Of a DNA stretch of 62,594 nucleotides, positions 17,514 through 29,216 are shown one piece after another. The DNA comes from Actinomycetota bacterium (lineage in GTDB: Bacteria > Actinomycetota > Actinomycetes > Nanopelagicales > Nanopelagicaceae), in NCBI GenBank assembly GCA_016870795.1, contig VGAJ01000005.1:1-62594 (forward strand), in the 5' to 3' direction. The position numbers were made by a program, and so were the translations under genes. Positions within the stretch are counted from its first letter, which is position 1. Each line of letters starts with the position of its first letter. The notes below the pieces were generated by a model. That model searched no databases and had not been told where the DNA came from. It saw nothing but the letters and a program-made list of their open reading frames with translations.

Positions 17514-18064
17514 ACTGCCTAGTAATTGATACTGCAACAGATCGCAGCTCACTAGCGCTATTCAATAATAACGAATTGATCTATTCAGGTTTTCATGATG
17601 GAGCAACAGAGCATGCAGAGGCGCTACCTAAACTTCTTAGAGAGTGTCTAAGCATTGAGAGCCGAGTTGATCAAGTAGTTGTTGGAATGGGGCCCGGGCC
17701 ATATACCGGGCTTAGGGTTGGAATTATCTTTGCTATGAGCTTTGCAAGCGCTAGACAGATTCCTTGGATTGGGGTCTGCTCACTTGATGGAATTGATATT
17801 GACTCAGATTCATACCTTGTGGCAACTGATGCTAGACGAAAAGAAATTTACTACGCTAGATATCAAGACGGAATTCGTACCCAGGGGCCATCAGTCTGCT
17901 CGCCAAGTGAGATTAAAGATTTAGATATAAAGAAGTTTGGTTTTGGATTTGGCGATCCCCTCTATCCTTCAATGGCTCTTCTCCTTGCTAAATCTAAGGC
18001 ACAAGATATTAAGCAACCTTTTTATTTGAGGCGACCTGATGCGATTGAAAGTAGCGCAAGATGA
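17510..18064 (+). CDS. tsaB: tRNA t6A biosynthesis protein TsaB
   Basis: A 184-residue ASKHA-fold protein that acts as the platform partner of TsaD in t6A synthesis. The family pattern is the N-terminal LVIDTATDRSSLAL, HAEALPKLL and VVGMGPGPYTGLRVG. At 184 residues it is shorter than the usual 210-230, with a reduced C-terminal half. It is translationally coupled to both neighbours. Confidence 0.92.
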   Translation: MNCLVIDTATDRSSLALFNNNELIYSGFHDGATEHAEALPKLLRECLSIESRVDQVVVGMGPGPYTGLRVGIIFAMSFASARQIPWIGVCSLDGIDIDSDSYLVATDARRKEIYYARYQDGIRTQGPSVCSPSEIKDLDIKKFGFGFGDPLYPSMALLLAKSKAQDIKQPFYLRRPDAIESSAR

Positions 18065-18513
18065 AGGTCACCTTTCGTCAGATGATTTCTTTAGATATTC
18101 CACTTCTTGTCTCAATGGAGCGCGAGATATATCCAGAGAGTCCTTGGAGCGCTAATCAATTTAAGGAAGAGCTAGCTGGGGTGCCAAAGAGTAGAGAGTA
18201 TTTAGTAGCACTCGATGAGATAGCAGTTGTTGGTTATGGCGGAGTTGCCCTGCTTGGGGATGTGGCAGATATTCACACGCTAACTATTAAGCAGAGCCAT
18301 AGAAGGCTTGGTATTGCCTCAAAAATGCTAGAAAAACTTGAAACTTGGGCCATTGAGCGTGGAGCAAAAGCGCTAATGCTTGAGATGCGTGAGGGCAATG
18401 AAGCTGCAATGAGCCTCTATCAAAAGGCTGGATATCAACTGATTTCGCAGCGTGATAATTACTATGCCAAGGGAATTCACGCGCTAATCATGCGAAAAGA
18501 GGTGGAGCAATAG
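18061..18513 (+). CDS. rimI: Ribosomal protein S18-alanine N-acetyltransferase RimI
   Basis: A 150-residue GNAT acetyltransferase. The acetyl-CoA binding stretch reads IKQSHRRLGIASKMLEKLE, and LEMREGNEAAMSLYQKAGY is the C-terminal RimI hallmark. RimI acetylates the N-terminus of ribosomal protein S18, and in actinobacteria it may have wider targets. It overlaps tsaB by four bases and abuts tsaD with no gap. Confidence 0.93.
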   Translation: MKVTFRQMISLDIPLLVSMEREIYPESPWSANQFKEELAGVPKSREYLVALDEIAVVGYGGVALLGDVADIHTLTIKQSHRRLGIASKMLEKLETWAIERGAKALMLEMREGNEAAMSLYQKAGYQLISQRDNYYAKGIHALIMRKEVEQ

Positions 18514-19548
18514 ATGAGCGAGCCTTTAGTCCTTGGTATTGAGAGCTCCTGTGATGAGACCGCGATTGGAATTGTTAGAGGGAGAAAACTTCTAGCAAAT
18601 GTGATCTCATCAAGTGTTGATGAGCATGCAAGATTTGGCGGGGTAGTTCCAGAGGTTGCCTCAAGGGCGCACTTAGAGGCGATGCAACCTGCAATTACTC
18701 AAGCCTTGAGTGAATCTGGAGTTAAGCTAGAAGATCTTGATGGCATTGCAGTTACTGCAGGGCCAGGTCTAGTTGGCACTCTTCTGCTTGGCATTTCAAC
18801 AGCTAACGCTCTCTCACTTGCTCTTGATAAACCACTCTATGGAGTCAATCACTTAGCGGCTCATATTGCTGTTGATTTATTAAGTGATGATAGAAAAATT
18901 AGCCCTGCAATTGCTCTGCTAGTTAGCGGGGGACACTCATCGATATTGCAAGTAAATGATTTAACTAAAGATATAAAACCACTTGGAAGAACACTTGATG
19001 ATGCAGCAGGTGAGGCCTTTGATAAAGTGGCGCGCCTACTTAATCTGGGTTTTCCGGGTGGACCATTAATTGATAGAGATGCAAAAGATGGGCGAGGTGA
19101 TGCAATTAATTTTCCTCGCGGCCTAAACCAAGCAAAAGATATGGCAGAGCATCGATTTGATTTCTCCTTCTCTGGTCTTAAGACGGCAGTTTCAAGATAT
19201 TTAGTAGCTAATCCTTCCTATAACCGCTCTGATGTCTCTGCCTCTTTTCAAGAAGCAGTTGTTGATGTCTTACTTGATAAGGCGGTTAAGGCCTGCCTAT
19301 CCAGCGGAATTCAAACCTTGATAATTGCCGGAGGGGTTGGAGCAAACTCTCGCCTTAGAAGCCTTGCAGCTTCCAGGTGTGAGAAGGCAGGCCTTGAGCT
19401 GCGATGCCCCCCTGTCAATCTCTGCACCGATAATGGGGCGATGGTGGCTGCCCTTGGCTCCCTTGCAATCTCAAGCGGGATTGAGCCGTCAAAGCTTGGG
19501 ATCCAGGTCGCCTCAGAGATCAGTCCTTCGGTAGCTATCTGGGCCTAA
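18514..19548 (+). CDS. tsaD: tRNA N6-threonylcarbamoyladenosine transferase TsaD
   Basis: A 344-residue enzyme that transfers threonylcarbamoyl to A37 of tRNA. Key features are [16 protein letters not shown] at the N-terminus, the metal-binding HLAAH (HxxxH) in [23 protein letters not shown], and [10 protein letters not shown] plus CTDNGAMVA near the end. Length matches the family. It closes the t6A operon; the 121 bases after it hold the control region of groES. Confidence 0.96.
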   Translation: MSEPLVLGIESSCDETAIGIVRGRKLLANVISSSVDEHARFGGVVPEVASRAHLEAMQPAITQALSESGVKLEDLDGIAVTAGPGLVGTLLLGISTANALSLALDKPLYGVNHLAAHIAVDLLSDDRKISPAIALLVSGGHSSILQVNDLTKDIKPLGRTLDDAAGEAFDKVARLLNLGFPGGPLIDRDAKDGRGDAINFPRGLNQAKDMAEHRFDFSFSGLKTAVSRYLVANPSYNRSDVSASFQEAVVDVLLDKAVKACLSSGIQTLIIAGGVGANSRLRSLAASRCEKAGLELRCPPVNLCTDNGAMVAALGSLAISSGIEPSKLGIQVASEISPSVAIWA

Positions 19549-19576
19549 GGCCCCCTTGCGGATTTGAGAACGGGAA

Positions 19577-19588
19577 TAGAGGCCTCTA
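19577..19588. repeat. 12-base perfect palindrome upstream of CIRCE
   Basis: TAGAGGCCTCTA is a perfect palindrome centred 16 bases before the CIRCE element. It could be a second operator for groESL or chance; I do not recognise the cognate regulator. Confidence 0.35.
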
Positions 19589-19597
19589 GGCTTGGCG

Positions 19598-19624
19598 TTA
19601 GCACTCAGCGGGTGAGAGTGATAA
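19598..19624 (+). promoter_or_regulatory. CIRCE operator of groESL
   Basis: TTAGCACTC, nine bases, then GAGTGATAA: the CIRCE inverted repeat with one mismatch to the consensus right arm (GAGTGCTAA). HrcA binds CIRCE and represses chaperonin genes until heat stress. It lies 46 bases before the groES start. Confidence 0.93.
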
Positions 19625-19669
19625 AACACCCGAAGCAGGAAAAAACTCGATGAAGAAGGAGCAATAACG

Positions 19670-19963
19670 ATGGCCATTGCCATTAAGCCGCTTGAAGATC
19701 GTATCGTTATCAAAATTAACGAAGCTGAAGAGAAGACTGCATCAGGTCTAGTTATTCCAGATACTGCAAAAGAGAAGCCACAAGAGGGCACAGTAGTTGC
19801 AGTTGGTCCAGGACGATTTGATGATGGAGTTCGCGTGCCAATGGATATCAAAGTTGGCGATGTAGTTCTCTATAGCAAATACGGTGGAACTGAAATCAAA
19901 CATGGTGGCGAGGAATATTTAGTTCTCTCAGCCCGTGACATTCTTGCAGTAATCGCGAAGTAA
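19670..19963 (+). CDS. groES: Co-chaperonin GroES
   Basis: A 97-residue chaperonin-10 that caps the GroEL chamber. Features are [23 protein letters not shown] with the mobile-loop region, [10 protein letters not shown], and [10 protein letters not shown] near the C-terminus. The start follows a GAAGGAG ribosome site. Preceded by CIRCE and followed after 27 bases by groEL. Confidence 0.97.
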   Translation: MAIAIKPLEDRIVIKINEAEEKTASGLVIPDTAKEKPQEGTVVAVGPGRFDDGVRVPMDIKVGDVVLYSKYGGTEIKHGGEEYLVLSARDILAVIAK

Positions 19964-19984
19964 TTAAAGAAGAAGAGAAGATAA

Positions 19985-21625
<1,641 letters not shown>

Positions 21626-21647
21626 TTTAAGTGATAAAAAGAGTAAA

Positions 21648-21682
21648 GAAAGAGCCTTGATGGAAAACATCAGGGCTCTTTC
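21648..21682 (+). terminator. Terminator after groESL
   Basis: A 15-base-pair stem (21648-21662 with 21668-21682, one G-T pair on the opposite arm) with a GAAAA loop and a TCTATAAA tail. The following promoter of terC overlaps this tail. Confidence 0.88.
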
Positions 21683-21686
21683 TCTA

Positions 21687-21699
21687 TAAACTCACCGCC
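21687..21699 (+). promoter_or_regulatory. -10 element directly before terC, probably leaderless
   Basis: TAAACT (21687-21692) ends seven bases before the ATG at 21700 with no Shine-Dalgarno between. It sits at the base of the groESL terminator. Confidence 0.45.
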
Positions 21700-22626
21700 A
21701 TGGTTAGCGAATCTCTCAATATCTCAACCCATATCTGGGCGATAACTCTTGGCGTGATTTTCTTAGTAACCCTGGGAGATTTGATCTGGGCTTGGTTTAG
21801 GCGAAACACAATTACCACACTAAAAGAGGCGGCAATCTGGACTGGAATTTATGTCTCAGCTGCCATTGCCTTTGGAATCTCACTGCGCAGTTGGGGCGGG
21901 CAGACCAAGTCGGCTGAGTTTTTTGCTGGCTGGATAACCGAGTATTCACTCTCAATCGATAATCTCTTTGTATTTCTTATTATTTTATCTAGGCTAAAGA
22001 TTGAGAAAGAGAAAGAGCAGCTAGTGCTGCTTCTAGGCATTTTGATGGCCCTTGTAATGCGTGGAATATTTATAATTATTGGCGCAGCTGTTGTTGAGAG
22101 ATTTGTGGCTATCTTCTTCCTCTTTGGAGCTATCTTGATTTGGACGGCCTATAAGTTAATTACCGAAGATCCAGAAGAAGATGAGTGGCAAGAAAATCGA
22201 GTAATTACCGCTCTGAGAAAGCGTGGTTATTCCACATTCACCATCGCACTAGTTGCACTTGGAACCACTGACCTACTATTTGCACTTGATTCAATCCCAG
22301 CAATCTTTGGTTTGACTAGAGATCCTTATATTGTCTTTATGGCTAATGCTTTTGCTCTTATGGGACTTCGCCAGCTTTACTTTCTAGTTGGCATTTTATT
22401 AAAGCGCCTGGTTTATCTCTCTAAAGGTTTATCAATAGTTTTAGGCTTTATTGGAATTAAGTTAATTATTGAAGCTTTGCATGGAGTGGGAGTTGATTAC
22501 ATCTATGGCTTCAAAGTGCCACATGTTTCATTAACTGTCTCACTTGGCGTGATTATCTCTGCCTTGGCAGTAACTACTGTGATTAGCTTTAGGGCGAGTG
22601 GGAATTATGAGAAAGGTAAAGAGTAA
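21700..22626 (+). CDS. TerC/Alx family integral membrane protein
   Basis: A 308-residue protein with about nine hydrophobic segments and TerC-family acidic motifs inside the membrane: AGWITEYSLSIDNLFVFLII and ALGTTDLLFALDSIPAIFG. Homologues such as Alx and MeeF/MeeY export manganese or support loading of secreted metalloproteins. By position it sits between groESL and the regulator pair, where other actinobacteria have other genes. Metal specificity is inferred from the family only. Confidence 0.88.
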   Translation: MVSESLNISTHIWAITLGVIFLVTLGDLIWAWFRRNTITTLKEAAIWTGIYVSAAIAFGISLRSWGGQTKSAEFFAGWITEYSLSIDNLFVFLIILSRLKIEKEKEQLVLLLGILMALVMRGIFIIIGAAVVERFVAIFFLFGAILIWTAYKLITEDPEEDEWQENRVITALRKRGYSTFTIALVALGTTDLLFALDSIPAIFGLTRDPYIVFMANAFALMGLRQLYFLVGILLKRLVYLSKGLSIVLGFIGIKLIIEALHGVGVDYIYGFKVPHVSLTVSLGVIISALAVTTVISFRASGNYEKGKE

Positions 22627-22635
22627 GTAGTTGCG

Positions 22636-22938
22636 TTATGCGCTATGAGGGTCGCTCTGGCGCGATGCGCGAGAGATGATCTCAAGTCGTTCATCTTCAG
22701 TTAAACCGCCCCAGATTCCATATGGTTCTTGGGAGGCAAGGGCGTGAGCTCTACAAGCTGCTAATACTGGGCAGGTTGAACAGACTGCCTTTGCAGCATT
22801 TTCTCTAGCGCGACGTCTTGGACCACGTTCTCCATCTGGATGAAAGAACATCTCAGTTGGAAGGGAGCGGCAGGCGCCTTCAAATTGCCATTGCCAGTTA
22901 TCGATAACTGGCTTTGGTAGGCGAGAGGTCTCTGACAT
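22636..22938 (-). CDS. whiB3: WhiB-family iron-sulfur regulator, WhiB3/WhiD-like
   Basis: A 100-residue Wbl protein. The four cluster-binding cysteines are C23, C53, C56 and C62 (C-x29-C-x2-C-x5-C), followed by PYGIWGGLTEDER, the beta-turn that contacts sigma factor, and a basic tail. FFHPDGERG is typical of WhiB3/WhiD. The position between groEL1 and guaB also matches whiB3 in mycobacteria. I choose the start at 22938 (MSETSR) rather than an ATG eight codons upstream because a well-formed promoter ends six bases before it. WhiB3 homologues sense redox state and NO and control lipid or sporulation genes. Confidence 0.88.
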   Translation of the reverse strand: MSETSRLPKPVIDNWQWQFEGACRSLPTEMFFHPDGERGPRRRARENAAKAVCSTCPVLAACRAHALASQEPYGIWGGLTEDERLEIISRASRQSDPHSA

Positions 22939-22973
22939 GGCCCCAATATACAATCGCGCCATAGGTTGTTCAA
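22939..22973 (-). promoter_or_regulatory. Leaderless promoter of the whiB3-like gene
   Basis: On the minus strand TTGAAC, exactly 17 bases, TATATT, then six bases (GGGGCC) and the ATG at 22938. This is the best-formed leaderless promoter in the window and fixes the start of the WhiB gene. Confidence 0.65.
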
Positions 22974-23038
22974 GTACTTTGGGGTAATTTCTTTGATTTC
23001 GGGTCGCAAAAGTAGGTGATAAGCACCACTATTGGCCT

Positions 23039-23968
23039 ATGGCCCAGCGCCCCAAAAGTGCCAACCTCAAGGCTGGCTTAGAAGATGAACGTCTAACAGT
23101 CGCCTCAGTAGCTCGAAGACTCGGCATAGCTCCAGCCACCCTTAGAACTTGGGATCGCAGATATGGCCTTGGTCCATCAAGTCATGTTGAGGGTGAGCAT
23201 CGCAGATATAGCGCTAAAGATTTAGCCAGACTTACATTAATGCGCAAGTTGATTATCCAAGGCTACTCCCCATGTGATGCTGCAGAGGTAGCGCTAAAGA
23301 GCAAGAGTAAGAGCTTTGAATCTTCATCTAGCAGAGACGTAACTGTTGAGGTAGCCGATTGCTCGGATTTGATTGAATCACTTCTAAAAGCCGCCAGGGT
23401 TTATGATCGAAGTTATATCGAAGATGTTCTTAGGCAGCAGATTGAAAAGCGCGGAATTATTAATACTTGGAACGAACTCATAGTTCCAGTTCTAATTGCC
23501 GTGGGAAATGAATGGGCAGAGCTTGGCACTGGAATTGAGATTGAACATTTACTTACCGAAATCATAACTCGACTGATGCAGAGCTCTAATCAAACACCTG
23601 TGAATCCACTTAATCCCCGTCCAGTATTGCTTGCTTGCATTGGTGAGGAGATGCACACTCTTGCGCTCTATACCTTGGGGGCAGCCCTTGCGGAGAGAAA
23701 CATTCAATCCCAATTTCTAGGGGCAAGAACTCCAATTTCTGCAGTAGGGGCGATGGTGAAAAAGTCAGCTCCACCTGCTGTCTTTCTCTGGGCGCAATTG
23801 GCTAAGAATGGAAAGAGTGAAGTGGTTGGCGATATTCCAAAAGTTAGGCCAGCGCCGCGAATAATTCTTGGGGGGCCGGGATGGCATAAAACTTCAAAGA
23901 AGTCGCTAGTAAAAGTCGATTGCCTTGATAGCGCGATAACTGAAATTACGCGGGCAGTTGGAGCTTAA
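23039..23968 (+). CDS. MerR-family regulator with cobalamin-binding domain (CarH/LitR-like)
   Basis: A 309-residue regulator. An N-terminal MerR winged helix (LTVASVARRLGIAPATLRTW, about 19-38) is followed by a helical bundle and a Rossmann-like B12-binding domain. The helical domain has W159 then nine residues then E169-H170, the W-x9-EH signature of CarH photoreceptors; H206 in GEEMHTLA matches the axial-ligand histidine. The residue after the tryptophan, a histidine in Thermus CarH (His132), is Ala160 here. CarH-type proteins bind adenosylcobalamin, repress in the dark and release DNA in light. It is divergent from the WhiB gene, with a 100-base region between the two starts. Confidence 0.82.
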   Translation: MAQRPKSANLKAGLEDERLTVASVARRLGIAPATLRTWDRRYGLGPSSHVEGEHRRYSAKDLARLTLMRKLIIQGYSPCDAAEVALKSKSKSFESSSSRDVTVEVADCSDLIESLLKAARVYDRSYIEDVLRQQIEKRGIINTWNELIVPVLIAVGNEWAELGTGIEIEHLLTEIITRLMQSSNQTPVNPLNPRPVLLACIGEEMHTLALYTLGAALAERNIQSQFLGARTPISAVGAMVKKSAPPAVFLWAQLAKNGKSEVVGDIPKVRPAPRIILGGPGWHKTSKKSLVKVDCLDSAITEITRAVGA

Positions 23969-23969
23969 A

Positions 23970-25114
<1,145 letters not shown>

Positions 25115-25115
<1 letters not shown>

Positions 25116-26227
25116 TGGTTGATATCGAAATCTCACCAGGCAAGAGAGCTAGAACTGCCTATTCATTCGATGATATTTCTATCGCTCCTTCACGAAGAAC
25201 AAGAGAACCGAGCGAGGTATCAATTAACTGGCAGATCGATGCCTATAGCTTTGGACTACCACTTCTTGCAGCTCCGATGGATTCAGTAGTTTCACCAGAG
25301 AGCGCTATCGCCATTGGAAAATTAGGTGGCCTTGGAGTATTAAATCTTGAAGGGCTATGGAGTAGATATGAAAATCCTAAGATTCAACTAGGTGAGATCT
25401 CATCTATTCCAGCGGAGCAAGCAACTAGGCGTATGCAGGAGCTCTATCAAGCTCCTATCAGAGCTGAGTTAATTAAAGAACGCCTAGCAGAGATAAGAGC
25501 TGCAGGAGTCTGTGTTGCTGCAGCGCTCTCGCCTCAGCGCACAGCGCAGTTTCATAAGACTGTAATAGATGCAGGCGTTGATATCTTTGTTATTCGCGGA
25601 ACGACGGTGAGTGCGGAACATGTTTCAAAAACTAATGAAGCGCTAAATCTAAAGAAGTTTATCTATGAGCTAGACGTTCCAGTAATAGTTGGAGGATGTG
25701 CAACCTCGCAGAGCGCGCTTCACTTGATGAGAGCGGGAGCAGCTGGAGTTCTAGTTGGTTTTGGCGGGGGAGCAGCTCATACCACTCGCCAAGTTCTAGG
25801 AATCTCTGTTCCCATGGCAACAGCTGTTGCAGATGTTGCTGCTGCAAGACGAGAGTATTTAGATGAATCTGGCGGGCGATATGTTCATGTTATTGCTGAT
25901 GGTTCGGTTGGAAAGAGCGGTGATATTGCAAAGGCAATTGCCTGCGGCGCAGATGCAGTGATGCTGGGCTCTCCTCTAGCTAGAGCAGAGTCAGCTCCGG
26001 GAAGAGGTTGGCATTGGGGGCCAGAGGCGCATCACAACGAACTTCCTCGTGGCACAAGAGTTTATGTTGGAAGTTCAGGATCTTTAGAAGAAATTTTGCT
26101 TGGACCATCCCACTCAGCTGATGGCAGTATGAATCTATTTGGCGCACTACGCCGGGCGATGGCAACTTCTGGCTACTCTGACTTAAAAGAGTTTCAGAGA
26201 GTTGAAATAGTTCTAAATAGAGCATAA
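25115..26227 (+). CDS. guaB3: GuaB3, IMP dehydrogenase-family protein
   Basis: A 370-residue paralogue of IMP dehydrogenase of the actinobacterial GuaB3 type ([36 protein letters not shown], and [19 protein letters not shown] at the end). At the place of the catalytic cysteine loop it reads [11 protein letters not shown], with His222 instead of Cys. Some GuaB3 proteins are reported to be GMP reductases; with a histidine here that activity would need a different mechanism, so function stays open. It is coupled to guaB by a one-base overlap and followed by guaA, an order shared with other actinobacteria. Confidence 0.9.
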
Positions 26228-26240
26228 AGAAGGCGAGCTA

Positions 26241-27791
26241 GTGCAGAGCAATAATCATGTCTTGGTAGTTGATTTTGGCGCGCAATATGCCCAGTTAATT
26301 GCTCGCAGAGTTCGCCAAGCTGGAGTTTATAGCGAGATCATTTCTCATAAGAGTTCACTTGAGGAGATACTTGCAAGAAATCCCAGAGCGATAATTCTCT
26401 CTGGTGGTCCAGCATCTGTGTATGTTGAGGATGCTCCCTTAATTGATCGGGCTTTATTTGAGCAGAATATTCCAATCTTTGGTATTTGTTATGGCTTTCA
26501 AGTCATGGCGCAATTACTTGGGGGCGAAGTAGCTAGGACGGGCTTGAGTGAATATGGCCGCACTGCATTTAACTGCGATACTTCAGCAAAGTTATTTTCA
26601 GGTCTTGATTCCTCATTTAATGTCTGGATGAGCCATGGCGATAGCGTTACTAAGGCCCCAGAAGGCTTTCAAGCAACAGGAAGCAGCGCTTCAACTTCGG
26701 TTGCTGCTTTTGAAAGTAGTGATGGAAAGTTTGCTGGAGTGCAATTTCATCCAGAAGTTCTCCATAGCGAAAATGGCCAGGAGATTCTACGCAAATGGTT
26801 AATTGATATTGTTAAATGTAAGCCAACATGGACCTCGGAAAATATTGTAGAAAATGAGATTATTAATATTAAATCTCAGGTTGCAGATAAACGGGTGATT
26901 TGCGGTCTCTCCGGCGGAGTTGATTCAGCTGTTGCTGCAGCTCTTGTGCAAAAGGCGATTGGAAAGCAATTGACTTGTGTTTTTGTCGACCATGGTCTTC
27001 TTAGGCAGGGTGAAGCTGAACAAGTGGAAAAAGACTTTGTGGCAGCAACTGGCGTTGAACTTATGGTTGTCGATGCAAAGAAGCGGTTTCTCGATGCTCT
27101 AAAGGGTGTAAAAGATCCTGAGGAAAAGAGAAAGATAATTGGTAGAGAATTTATCCGCGTTTTTGAAGATGCTGCTAAGAAATTATCAGCAGATAGCAAA
27201 ATAGAGTTTTTAGTTCAAGGAACGCTATATCCAGATGTTGTGGAATCAGGCGGAGGAAGCGGCACTGCGAATATTAAGTCCCACCATAATGTGGGCGGCC
27301 TTCCAGATGATTTAGATTTCAAATTGATTGAGCCACTTCGCACTCTCTTTAAAGATGAAGTTCGCCAAGTTGGACTCTCTCTGGGCTTGCCAGATGCGAT
27401 TATCTGGCGCCAACCATTCCCAGGCCCAGGCCTAGCAATTCGTATTGTCGGTGAAGTTACTGAAGAAAGACTTAGAATTTTGCGCCAGGCCGACTTAATC
27501 GCTAGAGAAGAATTACACTTAGCAGGTCTAGATCAAATGATCTGGCAATCTCCAGTGGTATTACTCGCTGAAGTACGCAGCGTAGGAGTTCAGGGAGATG
27601 GCAGAAGTTATGGCCATCCCATAGTCCTTCGCCCAGTATCAAGTGAGGATGCGATGACGGCAGATTGGTCGCGAGTGCCTTATGAAGTACTTGCTAAAAT
27701 CTCAAATCGCATTACCAATGAAGTTAGTGAAGTTAATCGAGTAGTTCTTGATATAACTTCCAAGCCGCCAGGAACGATTGAGTGGGAGTAG
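26241..27791 (+). CDS. guaA: GMP synthase (glutamine-hydrolysing)
   Basis: A 516-residue enzyme that aminates XMP to GMP. The N-terminal class I glutaminase has the nucleophile elbow GICYGFQVM and [10 protein letters not shown]; the C-terminal ATP-pyrophosphatase domain has [12 protein letters not shown] and the C-terminal dimerisation end [13 protein letters not shown]. The start is a GTG after an AAGAAGGCGAG ribosome site. With guaB it completes IMP to GMP in one operon. Confidence 0.97.
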   Translation: MQSNNHVLVVDFGAQYAQLIARRVRQAGVYSEIISHKSSLEEILARNPRAIILSGGPASVYVEDAPLIDRALFEQNIPIFGICYGFQVMAQLLGGEVARTGLSEYGRTAFNCDTSAKLFSGLDSSFNVWMSHGDSVTKAPEGFQATGSSASTSVAAFESSDGKFAGVQFHPEVLHSENGQEILRKWLIDIVKCKPTWTSENIVENEIINIKSQVADKRVICGLSGGVDSAVAAALVQKAIGKQLTCVFVDHGLLRQGEAEQVEKDFVAATGVELMVVDAKKRFLDALKGVKDPEEKRKIIGREFIRVFEDAAKKLSADSKIEFLVQGTLYPDVVESGGGSGTANIKSHHNVGGLPDDLDFKLIEPLRTLFKDEVRQVGLSLGLPDAIIWRQPFPGPGLAIRIVGEVTEERLRILRQADLIAREELHLAGLDQMIWQSPVVLLAEVRSVGVQGDGRSYGHPIVLRPVSSEDAMTADWSRVPYEVLAKISNRITNEVSEVNRVVLDITSKPPGTIEWE

Positions 27792-27796
27792 GAAGA

Positions 27797-28474
27797 GTGA
27801 GAAGTAAGTCAGGCGCAGTAGTTATCGCTCTGCTTTCATCTGCGCTTTCAATTCCAATTGCTCCAGTGAGCGCTGATAGTAGAGAAATACAGGTAGCTGC
27901 TCCTGAGAAGAAAGTTAGGTGCAAAGTAACTAAAGCATTAGCTCAATCTCCAATGCGATTACCCGCTCCTGAAAATCTCATGAAACGGGCACCAAAATAT
28001 TTAAAACTTCAAACTAATTGTGGAACCATTGTTATTGAAACCTTTGCAAAAGCTGCCCCAGTGACAATTACTGTTATGTCTCAGCTAGCTAGAGGTGGAT
28101 ATTTCGACAAAACTCTCTGTCATCGACTAACCACAGAGGGGATTTTTGTTCTTCAGTGCGGTGATCCAACGGCAACTGGTTCAGGTGGGCCAACATTTAG
28201 ATATCGTGATGAAAATCTGCCGCTAGCCTCTGAAAACAATTATCCAGAAGGCAGCGTAGCTATGGCCAATTCAGGACCAAATACCAATGGCTCTCAGTTC
28301 TTTCTGGTCTATAAGGACACCACGCTTGGGCCCAATTACACCCTCTGGGGGAAGATAGTTTCAGGACTTGAAATTGTTAAATACATTGCTCAAGGTGGAG
28401 TAAAAAATGGAGGAGTGGATGGAGCTCCGCTTCGAACAATTGGGATTGAAAGAGCTATAACTAGTAATTCTTAA
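27797..28474 (+). CDS. Secreted cyclophilin-type peptidyl-prolyl isomerase
   Basis: About 225 residues. I take the GTG at 27797, six bases past the guaA stop with GGAG upstream, over an earlier GTG at 27782 inside guaA. A signal peptide of about 25 residues (AVVIALLSSALSIPIAPVSA) is followed by the cyclophilin fold: FDKTLCHRLTTEGIFVLQ with the catalytic Arg, GDPTATGSGGPTF, NGSQFFLVY and YTLWGKIVSGLE. It would assist folding of exported proteins. Two cysteines pairs (mature C-terminal half) could form disulfides. Its 3' end overlaps the convergent PIG-L gene by four bases. Confidence 0.85.
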   Translation: MRSKSGAVVIALLSSALSIPIAPVSADSREIQVAAPEKKVRCKVTKALAQSPMRLPAPENLMKRAPKYLKLQTNCGTIVIETFAKAAPVTITVMSQLARGGYFDKTLCHRLTTEGIFVLQCGDPTATGSGGPTFRYRDENLPLASENNYPEGSVAMANSGPNTNGSQFFLVYKDTTLGPNYTLWGKIVSGLEIVKYIAQGGVKNGGVDGAPLRTIGIERAITSNS

Positions 28475-29193
28475 TCAGTACTTACAACCTTAAATATCTC
28501 AGCAACTCTTCCTGCCGCCAATCCATTTGTCTCAGCATTTCTCTCGCCCCACTGCCTAACCATCGATTCAAGCTCTGGGTTATGAGCAGTTTGGCTGACA
28601 TGGGCCTTTAGCGCTGAAATCTTTTTATCAATTGTCTCGGTGATATCGATGAAGTGATTTGGGGTAGGCGAGCCGGTAATAAAGACCTCTCTTACTCGCC
28701 ATGGCTCAATTCCTTCCGCTTTTAACTCTGGGAAGGCATAAGGATTTCTGGCATCGGGATAGATGGCTTGAATCGCGCTCTCACCAGCTGCAAGATGATC
28801 TGGATGACTTGAGTAAATCCGTTCCCAATTTCGCTCAGGTGATTGGACCACCATTCGATCTGGTTTTGCTATACGAATAGCTTTAACAATGTCTCGCCTA
28901 AGTTCGATAGTTGGAATTAGCGAACCATCTCGGTAATTTAAAAAAGTTATCTCACTAACGCCAAGGGCGGCCCCTGCAGCTCTCTGCTCTCGCTGTCTAA
29001 CTTTTGCCATTTCTTCAAGCGGAACATCAGATTCTTCTCCGCCTTGATCGCCATTTGTGATGACGCAGTAAGAGACTTCGATTCCAGCCTCTCGCCACTT
29101 AGCGATGCTTCCTCCTGCGCCAAAATCGCAATCATCAGGATGGGCCATAACGACCAGAATGCGCTTGATTTCTTCATCTGCAATTGGAGTCAT
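28471..29193 (-). CDS. PIG-L/LmbE-family deacetylase
   Basis: A 240-residue zinc hydrolase with the family motifs VMAHPDDCDFGAGGS (zinc ligands His and Asp) near residue 16, and SSHPDHLAAG about 130. Such enzymes remove acetyl groups from GlcNAc-linked molecules; in actinobacteria relatives act in mycothiol synthesis (MshB) or conjugate hydrolysis (Mca). At 240 residues it is shorter than MshB (about 300), so a general or unknown substrate is more prudent. The gene is divergent from pcrA across only 23 bases and has its own -10 box. Confidence 0.82.
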   Translation of the reverse strand: MTPIADEEIKRILVVMAHPDDCDFGAGGSIAKWREAGIEVSYCVITNGDQGGEESDVPLEEMAKVRQREQRAAGAALGVSEITFLNYRDGSLIPTIELRRDIVKAIRIAKPDRMVVQSPERNWERIYSSHPDHLAAGESAIQAIYPDARNPYAFPELKAEGIEPWRVREVFITGSPTPNHFIDITETIDKKISALKAHVSQTAHNPELESMVRQWGERNAETNGLAAGRVAEIFKVVSTD

Positions 29194-29216
29194 CTGCTTA
29201 TCCTAGACTTACCACT
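29194..29216. promoter_or_regulatory. Overlapping divergent -10 boxes of PIG-L gene and pcrA
   Basis: The 23-base gap holds TAGACT (29204-29209, plus strand) seven bases before the pcrA ATG, and on the minus strand TAGGAT (29205-29200) six bases before the PIG-L ATG. The two boxes share two bases, so polymerase can occupy only one at a time. Neither gene has a Shine-Dalgarno. Confidence 0.5.

Noticed and set aside
19541-19553. Small hairpin GGGCC-TAA-GGCCC around the tsaD stop codon as a terminator
   Set aside because: Five base pairs, three-base loop and no T run; too weak to claim.
22939-23038. CarH-type operator repeats between the WhiB and MerR-type genes
   Set aside because: I looked for repeated TTGTACA-like half-sites and found only single weak matches (TATACAATC, GGTTGTTCAA), not enough to call an operator.
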